Assembly (NCBI GenBank): GCA_036260255.1
Contig: DATAAF010000069.1
Span: 1-10,803, forward strand
Origin: DASZJY01 sp036260255
GTDB taxonomy: Bacteria > Actinomycetota > Acidimicrobiia > Acidimicrobiales > AC-14
Length of the DNA stretch: 10,803 nt
Direction: 5' to 3'
Part shown: piece by piece, positions 5,626 through 10,803 of the stretch
How positions within the stretch are numbered: position 1 is the first letter of the stretch
Layout: each line of letters begins with the position of its first letter
Program-made: the position numbers and the translations under genes
The notes under the pieces: model-generated
What the model was told of the DNA's origin: nothing
Seen by the model: only the letters and a program-made list of their open reading frames with translations
Databases searched by the model: none

Positions 5626-6951
5626 GTGGCGGGTGTGCCCGCCGGGAAGGACACACGGAAGGTGACCCAGACGCACGAGACGCCCCCGGCCGACCCCCCG
5701 GCCACCGGCCACACCGAGACGGCCCACCGGGACGAGGGCTGGAGGAAGCTGGTACCGCTCCTGGCGGCCGTCGCCCTGGCCTTCGTCCTCTCGGTGACCA
5801 CCGGCTCGCTCCCGGTCTTCGTGTTCGTGGTGGCGGTGGTGGCCATGATCATGATCCACGAGGCCGGCCACTTCCTCACCGCCAAGTGGTCGGGCATGAA
5901 GGTCACCGAGTTCTTCCTCGGCTTCGGTCCCCGTCTGTGGTCGGTCCGCCGGGGCGAGACGGAGTACGGCGTCAAGGCCATCCCCGCCGGCGGCTACGTG
6001 AAGATCGTCGGGATGAGCAACCTCGAGCGGAGCGTCGATCCCGCCGACGAGCCCCGCACCTACCGCCAGCAGTCGTACGCCCGCCGGCTCCTCGTGGTGT
6101 CGGCCGGCATCGTCACCCACTTCGTCACCGCCTTCCTGATCCTCATGCTGCTCTGGACGGTGGTCGGCGTTCCTCGCTACGACAAGCCGCTCCTCACCGT
6201 CGAGCAGCTGAGCCGCCTGCAGACGGGCGAGAGCCCCGCCCGCGACGCCGGATTGCGGGTGGGCGACCGCATCGTCTCCTACGACGGCATCGCCGTCGAG
6301 GACGACGCCGACGTCCCCGGCTACATCCGGGCGCGCGCCGGCCAGGCGATCACGTTCGTCGTCGAGCGCGACGGCCGGCGGGAGACCCTCGTGGTGACGC
6401 CCGCGGCCGTCAGCCGCGAAGGCCAGAGCATCGGCTACATCGGCGTCGGGCTGGGCCCGGAGGTCGAGACCGTGAACCCGGCGGTGGGCATGGCCCGGGC
6501 CGGGCGGGACGTCGGCGAGCTCACGTGGGGCTCCGTCCGCGCCCTTGGCGCGTTCTTCGCCCCGAGCTCGCTGCGCAACTACGCCGACCTGGTCACCGGG
6601 AAGCCCGCCGAGGACGAGTCAGCCGAGGAGGCCCGCCCGCTTTCGATCGTCGGCGTCGTGCGCATCGCCGGGCAGGCGGCCGAGACCGGCATCTTCAACG
6701 TGCTGAACCTGTTCGCGGTCCTGAGTGTCTTCATCGGGGTGCTGAACCTGGTGCCCCTCCTGCCCTTCGACGGCGGCCACATCGCCATCGCCACCTACGA
6801 GCGCATCCGGTCGCGCCGGGGCCGGCGGTACCATGCCGACGTCGGCAAGATGATGCCGGTCGCCGCCGCCGTGCTGGCCGTCTTCATCGTCCTCGGGGTC
6901 ACCTCGATCTGGCTCGACATCTTCTCGCCGTCCGACAACCCCTTCCAGTGA
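5626..6951 (+). CDS. rseP: Site-2 intramembrane zinc metalloprotease (RseP/Rip1 family)
   Basis: This family cleaves membrane-spanning anti-sigma factors and other substrates within the bilayer. In mycobacteria Rip1 (Rv2869c) sits, as here, between dxr and ispG. The zinc motif HEAGH is at 78-82 and is followed by GMKVTEFFLGFGPRLWS and GVKAIPAGGYVKIVGM. A PDZ domain occupies about 195-262 (GLRVGDRIVSYDG). The second catalytic motif NLVPLLPFDGGH at 374-385 supplies Asp382. Membrane segments are predicted by eye at about 42-57, 62-86 (with HEAGH), 154-182, 358-386 and 408-433. The 441 residues exceed M. tuberculosis Rip1 (about 404) because of a hydrophilic 40-residue N-terminus plus an additional hydrophobic segment before the catalytic one. 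GTG 5626 is the first in-frame start; GTG 5635 and GTG 5662 are alternatives and the Shine-Dalgarno evidence does not decide. The gene overlaps ispG by four bases. Confidence 0.94.
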   Translation: MAGVPAGKDTRKVTQTHETPPADPPATGHTETAHRDEGWRKLVPLLAAVALAFVLSVTTGSLPVFVFVVAVVAMIMIHEAGHFLTAKWSGMKVTEFFLGFGPRLWSVRRGETEYGVKAIPAGGYVKIVGMSNLERSVDPADEPRTYRQQSYARRLLVVSAGIVTHFVTAFLILMLLWTVVGVPRYDKPLLTVEQLSRLQTGESPARDAGLRVGDRIVSYDGIAVEDDADVPGYIRARAGQAITFVVERDGRRETLVVTPAAVSREGQSIGYIGVGLGPEVETVNPAVGMARAGRDVGELTWGSVRALGAFFAPSSLRNYADLVTGKPAEDESAEEARPLSIVGVVRIAGQAAETGIFNVLNLFAVLSVFIGVLNLVPLLPFDGGHIAIATYERIRSRRGRRYHADVGKMMPVAAAVLAVFIVLGVTSIWLDIFSPSDNPFQ

Positions 6952-8171
6952 GCATCTTGCGCTTCCCCCGCCGGCCGACCCGCCAGATCCACGTGGGGCC
7001 CGTCGCCGTGGGCGGGGGAGCGCCGGTCACCGTGCAGTCGATGACCGTCACCCGCACCGCGGACGTCGACGCCACGCTGGCGCAGATCTACGCCCTCGCC
7101 GGGGCGGGGGCCGACATCGTCCGCTGCACGTGCAACGAGCCCGAGGCAGCCGAGGGCCTGGCCCGCATCGTCCCCCGGTCGCCCGTGCCCGTCGTCGCCG
7201 ACATCCACTTCCAGTACCGCCTCGCCCTCGCCGCCCTGGAGGCGGGCGTCCACTGCCTGCGCCTCAACCCGGGGAACATCCGCAAGCCCGAGCACGTGAA
7301 GGCGGTGGCCGCCGAGGCCAAGGACCGGGGCGTCCCCATCCGCATCGGGGTCAACGCCGGCTCCCTCGACCCCGACATCGCGGCGCGCCACGGCGGCGTC
7401 ACCCCCGAGGCCCTCGTCGAGTCGGCCCAGCGGGAGCTCGGCTACCTGGCCGAGGTAGACTTCGACGACGTCAAGATCTCGGTCAAGTCCTCCGACGTCG
7501 GCCTGATGATCGAGGCCTATCGCCGCCTCGCCGAGGTCACCGACCACCCGCTGCACCTGGGCGTCACCGAGGCGGGCCCGCCGCCGCACGGGCTGATCAA
7601 GGCCACCGCCGGCATCGCGACCCTCCTCGCCGAGGGGATCGGGGACACCATCCGCTACTCGCTCACCGCCGACCCGGTGGAGGAGGCCCGCGCTGGGCGC
7701 CAGCTCCTGGAGGCGCTGGGGCTGCGGGAGCGGCGGGGGCTCGACCTGATCGCCTGCCCGTCGTGCGGACGGGCGGAGGTCGACGTCATCGCGGTGGCCG
7801 CCGAGGCCCAGGCCGCGCTGGAGCAGCGCAACCTGCCCTTGCAGGTGGCGGTGATGGGCTGCGTGGTGAACGGGCCGGGCGAGGCCCGCAGCGCCGACCT
7901 GGGCATCGCCGCCGGCCGGGGGAAGGGCCACCTGTTCGTGCGCGGGCAGGTCGTGCGGGTGGTCCCCGAGGCGGAGATGGTCGCCGCCCTGGTGGAGGAG
8001 GCCGAGCGCCTGGCGGCCGAGGGGTTCGAGGCGCGCCTGGCGGCGGCCGACGCCGGCGCCGCCCAGGAGGCGGAGCGCACGCGCCGGGAGCTGCTCGACC
8101 TGCAGGGCCACGACCCCAACGCCGTCGAGCAGACCGTCGAGCTCATCCACAAGGAGTTGGACGGGCACTGA
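6948..8171 (+). CDS. ispG: 4-hydroxy-3-methylbut-2-enyl diphosphate synthase (GcpE)
   Basis: IspG converts 2-C-methyl-erythritol 2,4-cyclodiphosphate to HMBPP, the penultimate MEP-pathway step, using a [4Fe-4S] cluster. The cluster ligands are Cys270 and Cys273 (ACPSCGR) and Cys305 (MGCVVNGPGE), with Glu312 close behind; these numbers are the same as in the E. coli enzyme. The N-terminal TIM barrel is recognisable from VTVQSMTVTRTADVDATL, VADIHFQYRLAL, LRLNPGNI and IRIGVNAGSL. The 407 residues include a helical, Ala/Glu-rich C-terminal tail of about 45 residues beyond the E. coli length. The GTG at 6948 shares GTGA with the rseP stop, and no Shine-Dalgarno precedes it, so translation is probably coupled to rseP. 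The same frame stays open far upstream (to 5886), but that part is an Arg-rich shadow of rseP. The start here gives the expected IspG N-terminus. Confidence 0.96.
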   Translation: MSILRFPRRPTRQIHVGPVAVGGGAPVTVQSMTVTRTADVDATLAQIYALAGAGADIVRCTCNEPEAAEGLARIVPRSPVPVVADIHFQYRLALAALEAGVHCLRLNPGNIRKPEHVKAVAAEAKDRGVPIRIGVNAGSLDPDIAARHGGVTPEALVESAQRELGYLAEVDFDDVKISVKSSDVGLMIEAYRRLAEVTDHPLHLGVTEAGPPPHGLIKATAGIATLLAEGIGDTIRYSLTADPVEEARAGRQLLEALGLRERRGLDLIACPSCGRAEVDVIAVAAEAQAALEQRNLPLQVAVMGCVVNGPGEARSADLGIAAGRGKGHLFVRGQVVRVVPEAEMVAALVEEAERLAAEGFEARLAAADAGAAQEAERTRRELLDLQGHDPNAVEQTVELIHKELDGH

Positions 8172-8176
8172 ACCCT

Positions 8177-8190
8177 CGCCCGCGCGGGCG
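8177..8190 (+). promoter_or_regulatory. 14-base GC palindrome overlapping the -35 region of the rimP promoter
   Basis: CGCCCGCGCGGGCG is a perfect palindrome six bases after the ispG stop and seven bases before the TATACT box. It covers much of the -35 to -10 interval, where no TTGACA-like -35 can be found. It could be an operator or activator site, a weak hairpin at the end of the ispG message, or a chance palindrome in GC-rich DNA. No protein can be assigned to it. Confidence 0.4.
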
Positions 8191-8197
8191 GGGCCGG

Positions 8198-8203
8198 TAT
8201 ACT
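8198..8203 (+). promoter_or_regulatory. Probable sigma-70-type -10 box for the rimP-nusA-ylxR-infB operon
   Basis: TATACT stands out in a window with very few AT-rich hexamers and lies in the only intergenic gap longer than 60 bases. By standard spacing transcription would start near G8210, giving a leader of about 86 bases before the rimP GTG. No good -35 is present at 16-18 bases (CTCGCC at 8175-8180). This is common for actinobacterial promoters that rely on a strong -10. Confidence 0.68.
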
Positions 8204-8237
8204 CGATTCGCTCTACCGTTCGAACGAGGTTGGTGCC

Positions 8238-8264
8238 AAGCGTGGGCGGTGTGCCCACGCTTTT
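8238..8264 (+). terminator. Intrinsic terminator/attenuator hairpin in the rimP-nusA leader
   Basis: AAGCGTGGGC (8238-8247) pairs perfectly with GCCCACGCTT (8253-8262) around loop GGTGT, a 10-bp stem. The four T residues (8261-8264) include two closing the stem, and the tract is interrupted by G8265 before TAT. The hairpin lies about 35 bases downstream of the -10 box and 31 bases upstream of the rimP start. It would therefore act inside the leader of the nusA operon as well as on read-through from ispG. The short, interrupted U tract is the kind of suboptimal terminator that NusA stimulates in Bacillus subtilis. I see no competing antiterminator pairing. Confidence 0.72.
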
Positions 8265-8282
8265 GTATGCCGGCGAGAGAGG

Positions 8283-8287
8283 GGAGG
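8283..8287 (+). promoter_or_regulatory. Shine-Dalgarno that fixes the rimP start
   Basis: GGAGG (within GGGGAGG, 8281-8287) lies eight bases before the GTG at 8296. It supports that start over the in-frame GTG at 8230, which would place the terminator hairpin inside the coding region, and over the GTG at 8287, which overlaps the Shine-Dalgarno itself. Confidence 0.8.
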
Positions 8288-8295
8288 TGGTCGGC

Positions 8296-8769
8296 GTGAA
8301 CGTCAGCGAACGCGTGCGGGCCATCGTGGAAGCGCCCCTCGCCGCCTCCGGGCTGGAGCTCGTCGACGTCGAGCACCGGGCGTCGGTGCTGCGGATCACC
8401 GTCGACCGCCCCGGCGGCGTAGACCTCGACACCATCAGCGCCGCCTCCACGGTGGTCTCGGCCGAGCTCGACCGCCACGACGTCGTCCCCGGCCGCTACG
8501 TCCTCGAGGTGTCGAGCCCCGGCGTCGAGCGCACCCTGCGCACGCCCGACCACTTCCGCCGCTTCGTGGGCACCACCGTCGCCGTCCGCACCTGTCCGGG
8601 GGTCGACGGCGACCGCCGGGCGCAGGGCGTGCTGGAGGTGGCGGACGACGACGGCATCGTCGTGGGCGGCCGGCGCATCGCCTACGCCGACGTCGATCGC
8701 GCCCGCACCGTGTTCGAGTGGGGCAAGGCCACGGCCAAGCCGCGACCGAAGGCTCGGAGGGCGTCGTGA
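8296..8769 (+). CDS. rimP: Ribosome maturation factor RimP
   Basis: RimP binds the pre-30S subunit and aids late assembly of the small ribosomal subunit. The 157-residue product begins MNVSERVRAIVEAPLAASGL, followed by the first domain (ELVDVEHR, LRITVDRPGGVDLDTI). The family hallmark YVLEVSSPGVERTL is at 68-81, followed by FRRFVGTTVAV. The second, SH3-like domain covers about 90-142 (VLEVADDDGIVVGGRRIAYADVDRARTVFEW), ending in a short basic tail. Length agrees with the family (about 150). The GTG at 8296 is chosen for its well-spaced GGAGG and because it restores the normal N-terminus; the same frame opens at GTG 8230 but that segment is leader. It is the first gene of the nusA operon and overlaps nusA by four bases (GTGA). 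Confidence 0.93.
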   Translation: MNVSERVRAIVEAPLAASGLELVDVEHRASVLRITVDRPGGVDLDTISAASTVVSAELDRHDVVPGRYVLEVSSPGVERTLRTPDHFRRFVGTTVAVRTCPGVDGDRRAQGVLEVADDDGIVVGGRRIAYADVDRARTVFEWGKATAKPRPKARRAS

Positions 8770-9983
8770 CGAACGCCAACTTCGAGCTCATGGAGGCCCT
8801 CCAGGTCATCGAGCGGGAGAAGGGGGTGTCCATCGACACCCTCCTCGAGGCGCTGGCAAATGCCCTGGTCTCCGCCTACAAGCGAATGCCCGAGGCGGCC
8901 GAGGAGGCGTTCGTCACCATCGACCCGGACAGCGGGGAGATGCACGTCTACGCCCAGGAGCTCGACGAGGACGGCAACGTCGTCCGGGAGTGGGAGGACA
9001 CGCCGGAGGACTTCGGCCGCATCGCCGCCCAGACGGCCAAGCAGGTGATCATGCAGCGGATCCGCGAGGCCGAGCGGGAGATGAAGTACGAGGACTACGC
9101 CGGGCGTGAGGGCGAGATCGTCACGGGCATCATCCAGCAGAACGACCAGCGGTACACGCTGCTCGACCTGGGCCGGGTCGAGGCGCTCCTCCCCCAGGCC
9201 GAGCAGGTCCCCTACGAGCGTTACGACCACGGGGCCCGCCTCAAGGCCTACATCGTCGAGGTGCGCAAGACGAGCAAGGGCCCCCAGATCGTCGTGAGCC
9301 GCACCCACCCCGGCCTGGTGATGCGCCTGTTCCAGCTCGAGGTGCCGGAGATCAGCGACGGCGTCGTCGAGCTCAAGGCCGTCGCCCGCGAGCCCGGGCA
9401 CCGCACGAAGATCGCGGTGTGGTCCAACGACAGCAACGTGGACCCCGTCGGCGCCTGCGTGGGCGCCCGTGGAGCGCGCGTGCGCATGGTCGTGAACGAG
9501 CTCCGCGGAGAGAAGGTCGACATCGTGCCGTTCTCCGAGGATCCCCAGGAGTTCGTCATGAAGGCGCTGTCGCCGGCGCGGGTCAGCCAGGTGCGCATCG
9601 ACGAGGAGACGGGCACCGCCGAGGTGATCGTCCCCGACTACCAGCTGTCCCTCGCCATCGGGAAGGAAGGGCAGAACGCCCGCCTGGCCGCGCGCCTCAC
9701 CGGATGGCGCGTCGACATCAAGAGCGAGTCGCAGCTCGCCGAGGAGGAAGCCGGCTACGGCGGCGAGGAGTGGGCCCAGGGGGAGTGGGTCACCGGCGAC
9801 TCGGGCGAGATGGTGTGGCGGCCGGCCGAGGGCGGCGAGGAGGTCTCGGCCGACCAGTGGTCGGCGCAGGGCGCCGCTCAGAAGGACGAGCCGGTCGCCG
9901 TCGACGCGTCGGCCACCGGCACGGACACGGCGGTGGGGGAGCCCGCCGCCCCGCTGACCACGGAGGAGGAGACCACGGCATAG
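8766..9983 (+). CDS. nusA: Transcription termination/antitermination factor NusA
   Basis: NusA binds RNA polymerase near the RNA exit channel, promotes pausing and intrinsic termination, and takes part in rRNA antitermination. The product has 405 residues. The N-terminal polymerase-binding domain (1-110) begins NFELMEALQVIEREKGVSIDTLLEAL. The S1 domain (about 112-180) begins REGEIVTGIIQQ and ends with IVVSRT. KH1 has the GACVGARGARV loop (229-239) and KH2 has AIGKEGQNARLAARL (297-311). After about residue 320 the chain is acidic, with four Trp residues (EEWAQGEW, MVWRP, ADQW), then Thr/Ala-rich; there are no E. coli-type acidic repeat domains, as is usual in actinobacteria. GTG 8766 overlaps the rimP stop as GTGA with GGAGGG at 8756-8761. 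An upstream in-frame ATG at 8718 lies inside rimP and would add 16 unconserved residues. Confidence 0.96.
   Translation: MTNANFELMEALQVIEREKGVSIDTLLEALANALVSAYKRMPEAAEEAFVTIDPDSGEMHVYAQELDEDGNVVREWEDTPEDFGRIAAQTAKQVIMQRIREAEREMKYEDYAGREGEIVTGIIQQNDQRYTLLDLGRVEALLPQAEQVPYERYDHGARLKAYIVEVRKTSKGPQIVVSRTHPGLVMRLFQLEVPEISDGVVELKAVAREPGHRTKIAVWSNDSNVDPVGACVGARGARVRMVVNELRGEKVDIVPFSEDPQEFVMKALSPARVSQVRIDEETGTAEVIVPDYQLSLAIGKEGQNARLAARLTGWRVDIKSESQLAEEEAGYGGEEWAQGEWVTGDSGEMVWRPAEGGEEVSADQWSAQGAAQKDEPVAVDASATGTDTAVGEPAAPLTTEEETTA
9962..9971 (+). promoter_or_regulatory. Strong Shine-Dalgarno at the end of nusA, in front of ylxR
   Basis: GGAGGAGGAG inside the last nusA codons lies 8-10 bases before the ATA at 9980. 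No ATG, GTG or TTG follows at normal spacing in the ylxR frame, so this site is the main evidence that initiation happens at or very near 9980. It also encodes Glu-Glu-Glu in NusA, so protein constraint could explain it too. Confidence 0.5.
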
Positions 9984-10264
9984 CCCCCAGGCGCACGTGC
10001 ATCGGCTGCCGGCGGGTGGCTCCGCCCGACGAGCTGGTGCGGGTGGTCGCCCGTCCCGGCGGCGGGCTGGCCGAGGGCCGGGCCCTCCCCGGGCGGGGGG
10101 CGTGGCTGTGTGCCGGGTCGACGTCGTGCGTGGACGCCGCGGCACGCCGACGGGCCTTCTCCCGGGCCCTGCGGGCGGAGGTCAAGCCCGAGGCGGTGGC
10201 GTGGCTGCGTTCGGTCGTCGCCAACCGTGGGAGGATGGAAGAGGGGGGGCCCGCCGGAGCTTGA
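9980..10264 (+). CDS. ylxR: YlxR/RnpM family RNA-binding protein, start codon uncertain (possible ATA)
   Basis: YlxR is a small protein conserved between nusA and infB; in Bacillus subtilis it has been renamed RnpM for its effect on RNase P activity. Reading from 9980 gives 94 residues. The hallmark RTCIGCRRVAPPDELVRVV is at 5-23, GRGAWLC at 38-44, and RRRAFSRALR at 57-66. Four cysteines (7, 10, 44, 50) could form a metal site as in some actinobacterial homologues. The start is the oddity. The conserved region begins right after the nusA stop with no ATG, GTG or TTG. ATA 9980-9982 overlaps the nusA TAG as ATAG and follows GGAGGAGGAG. The nearest standard in-frame start upstream is GTG 9857, which would add 41 Arg/Gly/His-rich residues that look like out-of-frame nusA. 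GTG 10016 would lose the CIGC motif. Confidence 0.85.
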   Translation: MAPRRTCIGCRRVAPPDELVRVVARPGGGLAEGRALPGRGAWLCAGSTSCVDAAARRRAFSRALRAEVKPEAVAWLRSVVANRGRMEEGGPAGA

Positions 10265-10288
10265 CGGCGGCTGGGTTTCCGGGCCCCC
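10245..10288 (+). other. Weak inverted repeat spanning the ylxR stop
   Basis: GGGGGCCCG (10245-10253) is complementary to CGGGCCCCC (10280-10288), a 9-bp stem enclosing 26 bases that include the ylxR stop codon. No T run follows. It occupies much of the 57-base ylxR-infB gap, which otherwise shows no promoter. It may be a chance effect of the G and C runs. Confidence 0.25.
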
Positions 10289-10321
10289 ACCGAGTAGAGA
10301 ACAGCGAGGATCTCACACACA

Positions 10322-10803
10322 TTGGCAGCGAGGATTCGGCTCTACGAGCTGGCACGAGAGCTCGGGCTCACGAACAAGGAGACGCTGGACTTGGCCCTGT
10401 CCCTCGGGATCGGGGTCAAGAGCCACTCCTCCAGCATCGAGGACGCCCAGGCCGATCGCGTCCGCCGCAAGGCCGAGCGTGAGGGGCTGAAGCGGGAGGT
10501 CCCGCCCGAGGAGCCCAAGGTCGCCGTCCGGGCAGGTGGTCAGGCGGGCGCGGCCGCCGGCGCCCCCGCGCCCCCGGCGCCGGCGGCGCCCGAGCCGGTC
10601 CGGCCCGACGGGGCCGGTGCCGGCCCGTCCCCGGTGCGGCCGCCCGAGGCGCCCCACCGCCTCGTCACCAGCCGCCCGGCCCCCGAGGAGGCCGACGCCG
10701 GCCTGGCGCGCCCCGCCGCCGCGGCGCCGCCGACCCCGGCCGCCCCGCCGACTCCGGCCGCCCCGCCGACCCCGGCCCCCGCCGCTCGTCGCCCGATCCC
10801 GCC
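10322..10803 (+). CDS. infB: Translation initiation factor IF-2, N-terminal part (partial, 3' end outside window)
   Basis: IF-2 is the GTPase that brings initiator tRNA to the ribosome. The visible 160 codons contain the conserved N-terminal IF2_N module: AARIRLYELARELGLTNKET then LDLALSLGIGVKSHSSSIED (residues 2-41), with the VKSHSSSIED signature. From about residue 58 a Pro/Ala-rich disordered linker begins and runs off the right edge; the GTPase domain is outside the window. The start must be TTG 10322, because TAG at 10295 is in frame upstream and no ATG or GTG lies between. The Shine-Dalgarno is modest (GCGAGGA, ending 11 bases before TTG). The frame is easy to miss if TTG is not allowed. 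It follows ylxR by 57 bases with no ylxQ-like gene between. Confidence 0.95.
   Translation, partial: MAARIRLYELARELGLTNKETLDLALSLGIGVKSHSSSIEDAQADRVRRKAEREGLKREVPPEEPKVAVRAGGQAGAAAGAPAPPAPAAPEPVRPDGAGAGPSPVRPPEAPHRLVTSRPAPEEADAGLARPAAAAPPTPAAPPTPAAPPTPAPAARRPIP
10727..10780 (+). repeat. infB: Three tandem 18-base repeats in the infB linker
   Basis: Three in-frame copies of an 18-base unit (CCGCCGACCCCGGCCGCC, with ACT for ACC in copy 2 and a final CCC in copy 3) encode PPTPAA, PPTPAA and PPTPAP. The unit is a multiple of three, so copy number can vary without breaking the frame. It sits in the disordered linker between IF2_N and the G domain, where length differences are tolerated in actinobacterial IF-2. 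Confidence 0.85.

Noticed and set aside
5886..6947. The ispG frame stays open far upstream, suggesting a 761-residue fusion protein
   Set aside because: The part before 6948 reads as Arg/His-rich sequence that mirrors rseP in another frame. The IspG N-terminus begins exactly at the GTG in the GTGA overlap, and no frameshift is needed.
8217..8226. GTTCGAAC looks like a tRNA T-loop, suggesting a tRNA gene as in the E. coli metY-rimP-nusA arrangement
   Set aside because: No acceptor stem, anticodon arm or D arm can be folded around it, and the following bases form the terminator hairpin instead.
8230..8295. Longer rimP starting at GTG 8230
   Set aside because: It would put the terminator hairpin inside the coding region and add 22 residues not expected in RimP; GTG 8296 has a well-placed GGAGG.

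Overview
The window is a gene-dense, one-direction stretch (every gene on the + strand) of a very GC-rich bacterial chromosome. GTG, TTG and ATG starts are mixed, stops are mostly TGA, and third codon positions are almost all G or C. The gene order (rpsB tail - tsf - pyrH - frr - cdsA - dxr - rseP/rip1 - ispG, then rimP - nusA - ylxR - infB) and the Pro/Ala-rich extensions on several housekeeping proteins point to an actinobacterium. An Acidimicrobiia-type lineage is my best guess, but it rests on impression, not on a tree. There is no mobile element, CRISPR array, rRNA or tRNA.

Region 1 (1-2384) is the translation block: the 3' end of rpsB (ribosomal protein S2, disordered tail only), tsf (EF-Ts), pyrH (UMP kinase) and frr (ribosome recycling factor). 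Junctions are tight: a 1-base TGATG overlap, then 21- and 16-base gaps. Region 2 (2435-8171) is envelope lipid and isoprenoid metabolism: cdsA (CDP-diacylglycerol synthase with an unusual ~350-residue disordered N-terminal extension), dxr and ispG (steps 2 and 6 of the MEP isoprenoid pathway), with the intramembrane site-2 protease rseP/rip1 between them. uppS, which sits between frr and cdsA in E. coli and Bacillus, is absent here.

Region 3 (8172-8295) is the only real regulatory gap in the window. It holds a GC palindrome, a TATACT -10 box, a second small palindrome and a perfect 10-bp terminator-type hairpin with a short U tract, followed by a good Shine-Dalgarno sequence for rimP. This looks like the promoter and transcription attenuator of the nusA operon. 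Region 4 (8296-10803) is rimP, nusA, ylxR/rnpM and the first 160 codons of infB: ribosome maturation, transcription elongation/termination, RNase P modulation and translation initiation. Every gene in this operon appears to start with a non-ATG codon; ylxR has no standard start at its conserved N-terminus and may use ATA.

The gene content is ordinary core machinery. The points worth a second look are the attenuator in front of rimP-nusA, the ylxR start problem, the bridging mini-ORF between pyrH and frr, the strong hairpins about 100 bases into cdsA and dxr, the CdsA extension, and an extra membrane segment in RseP.
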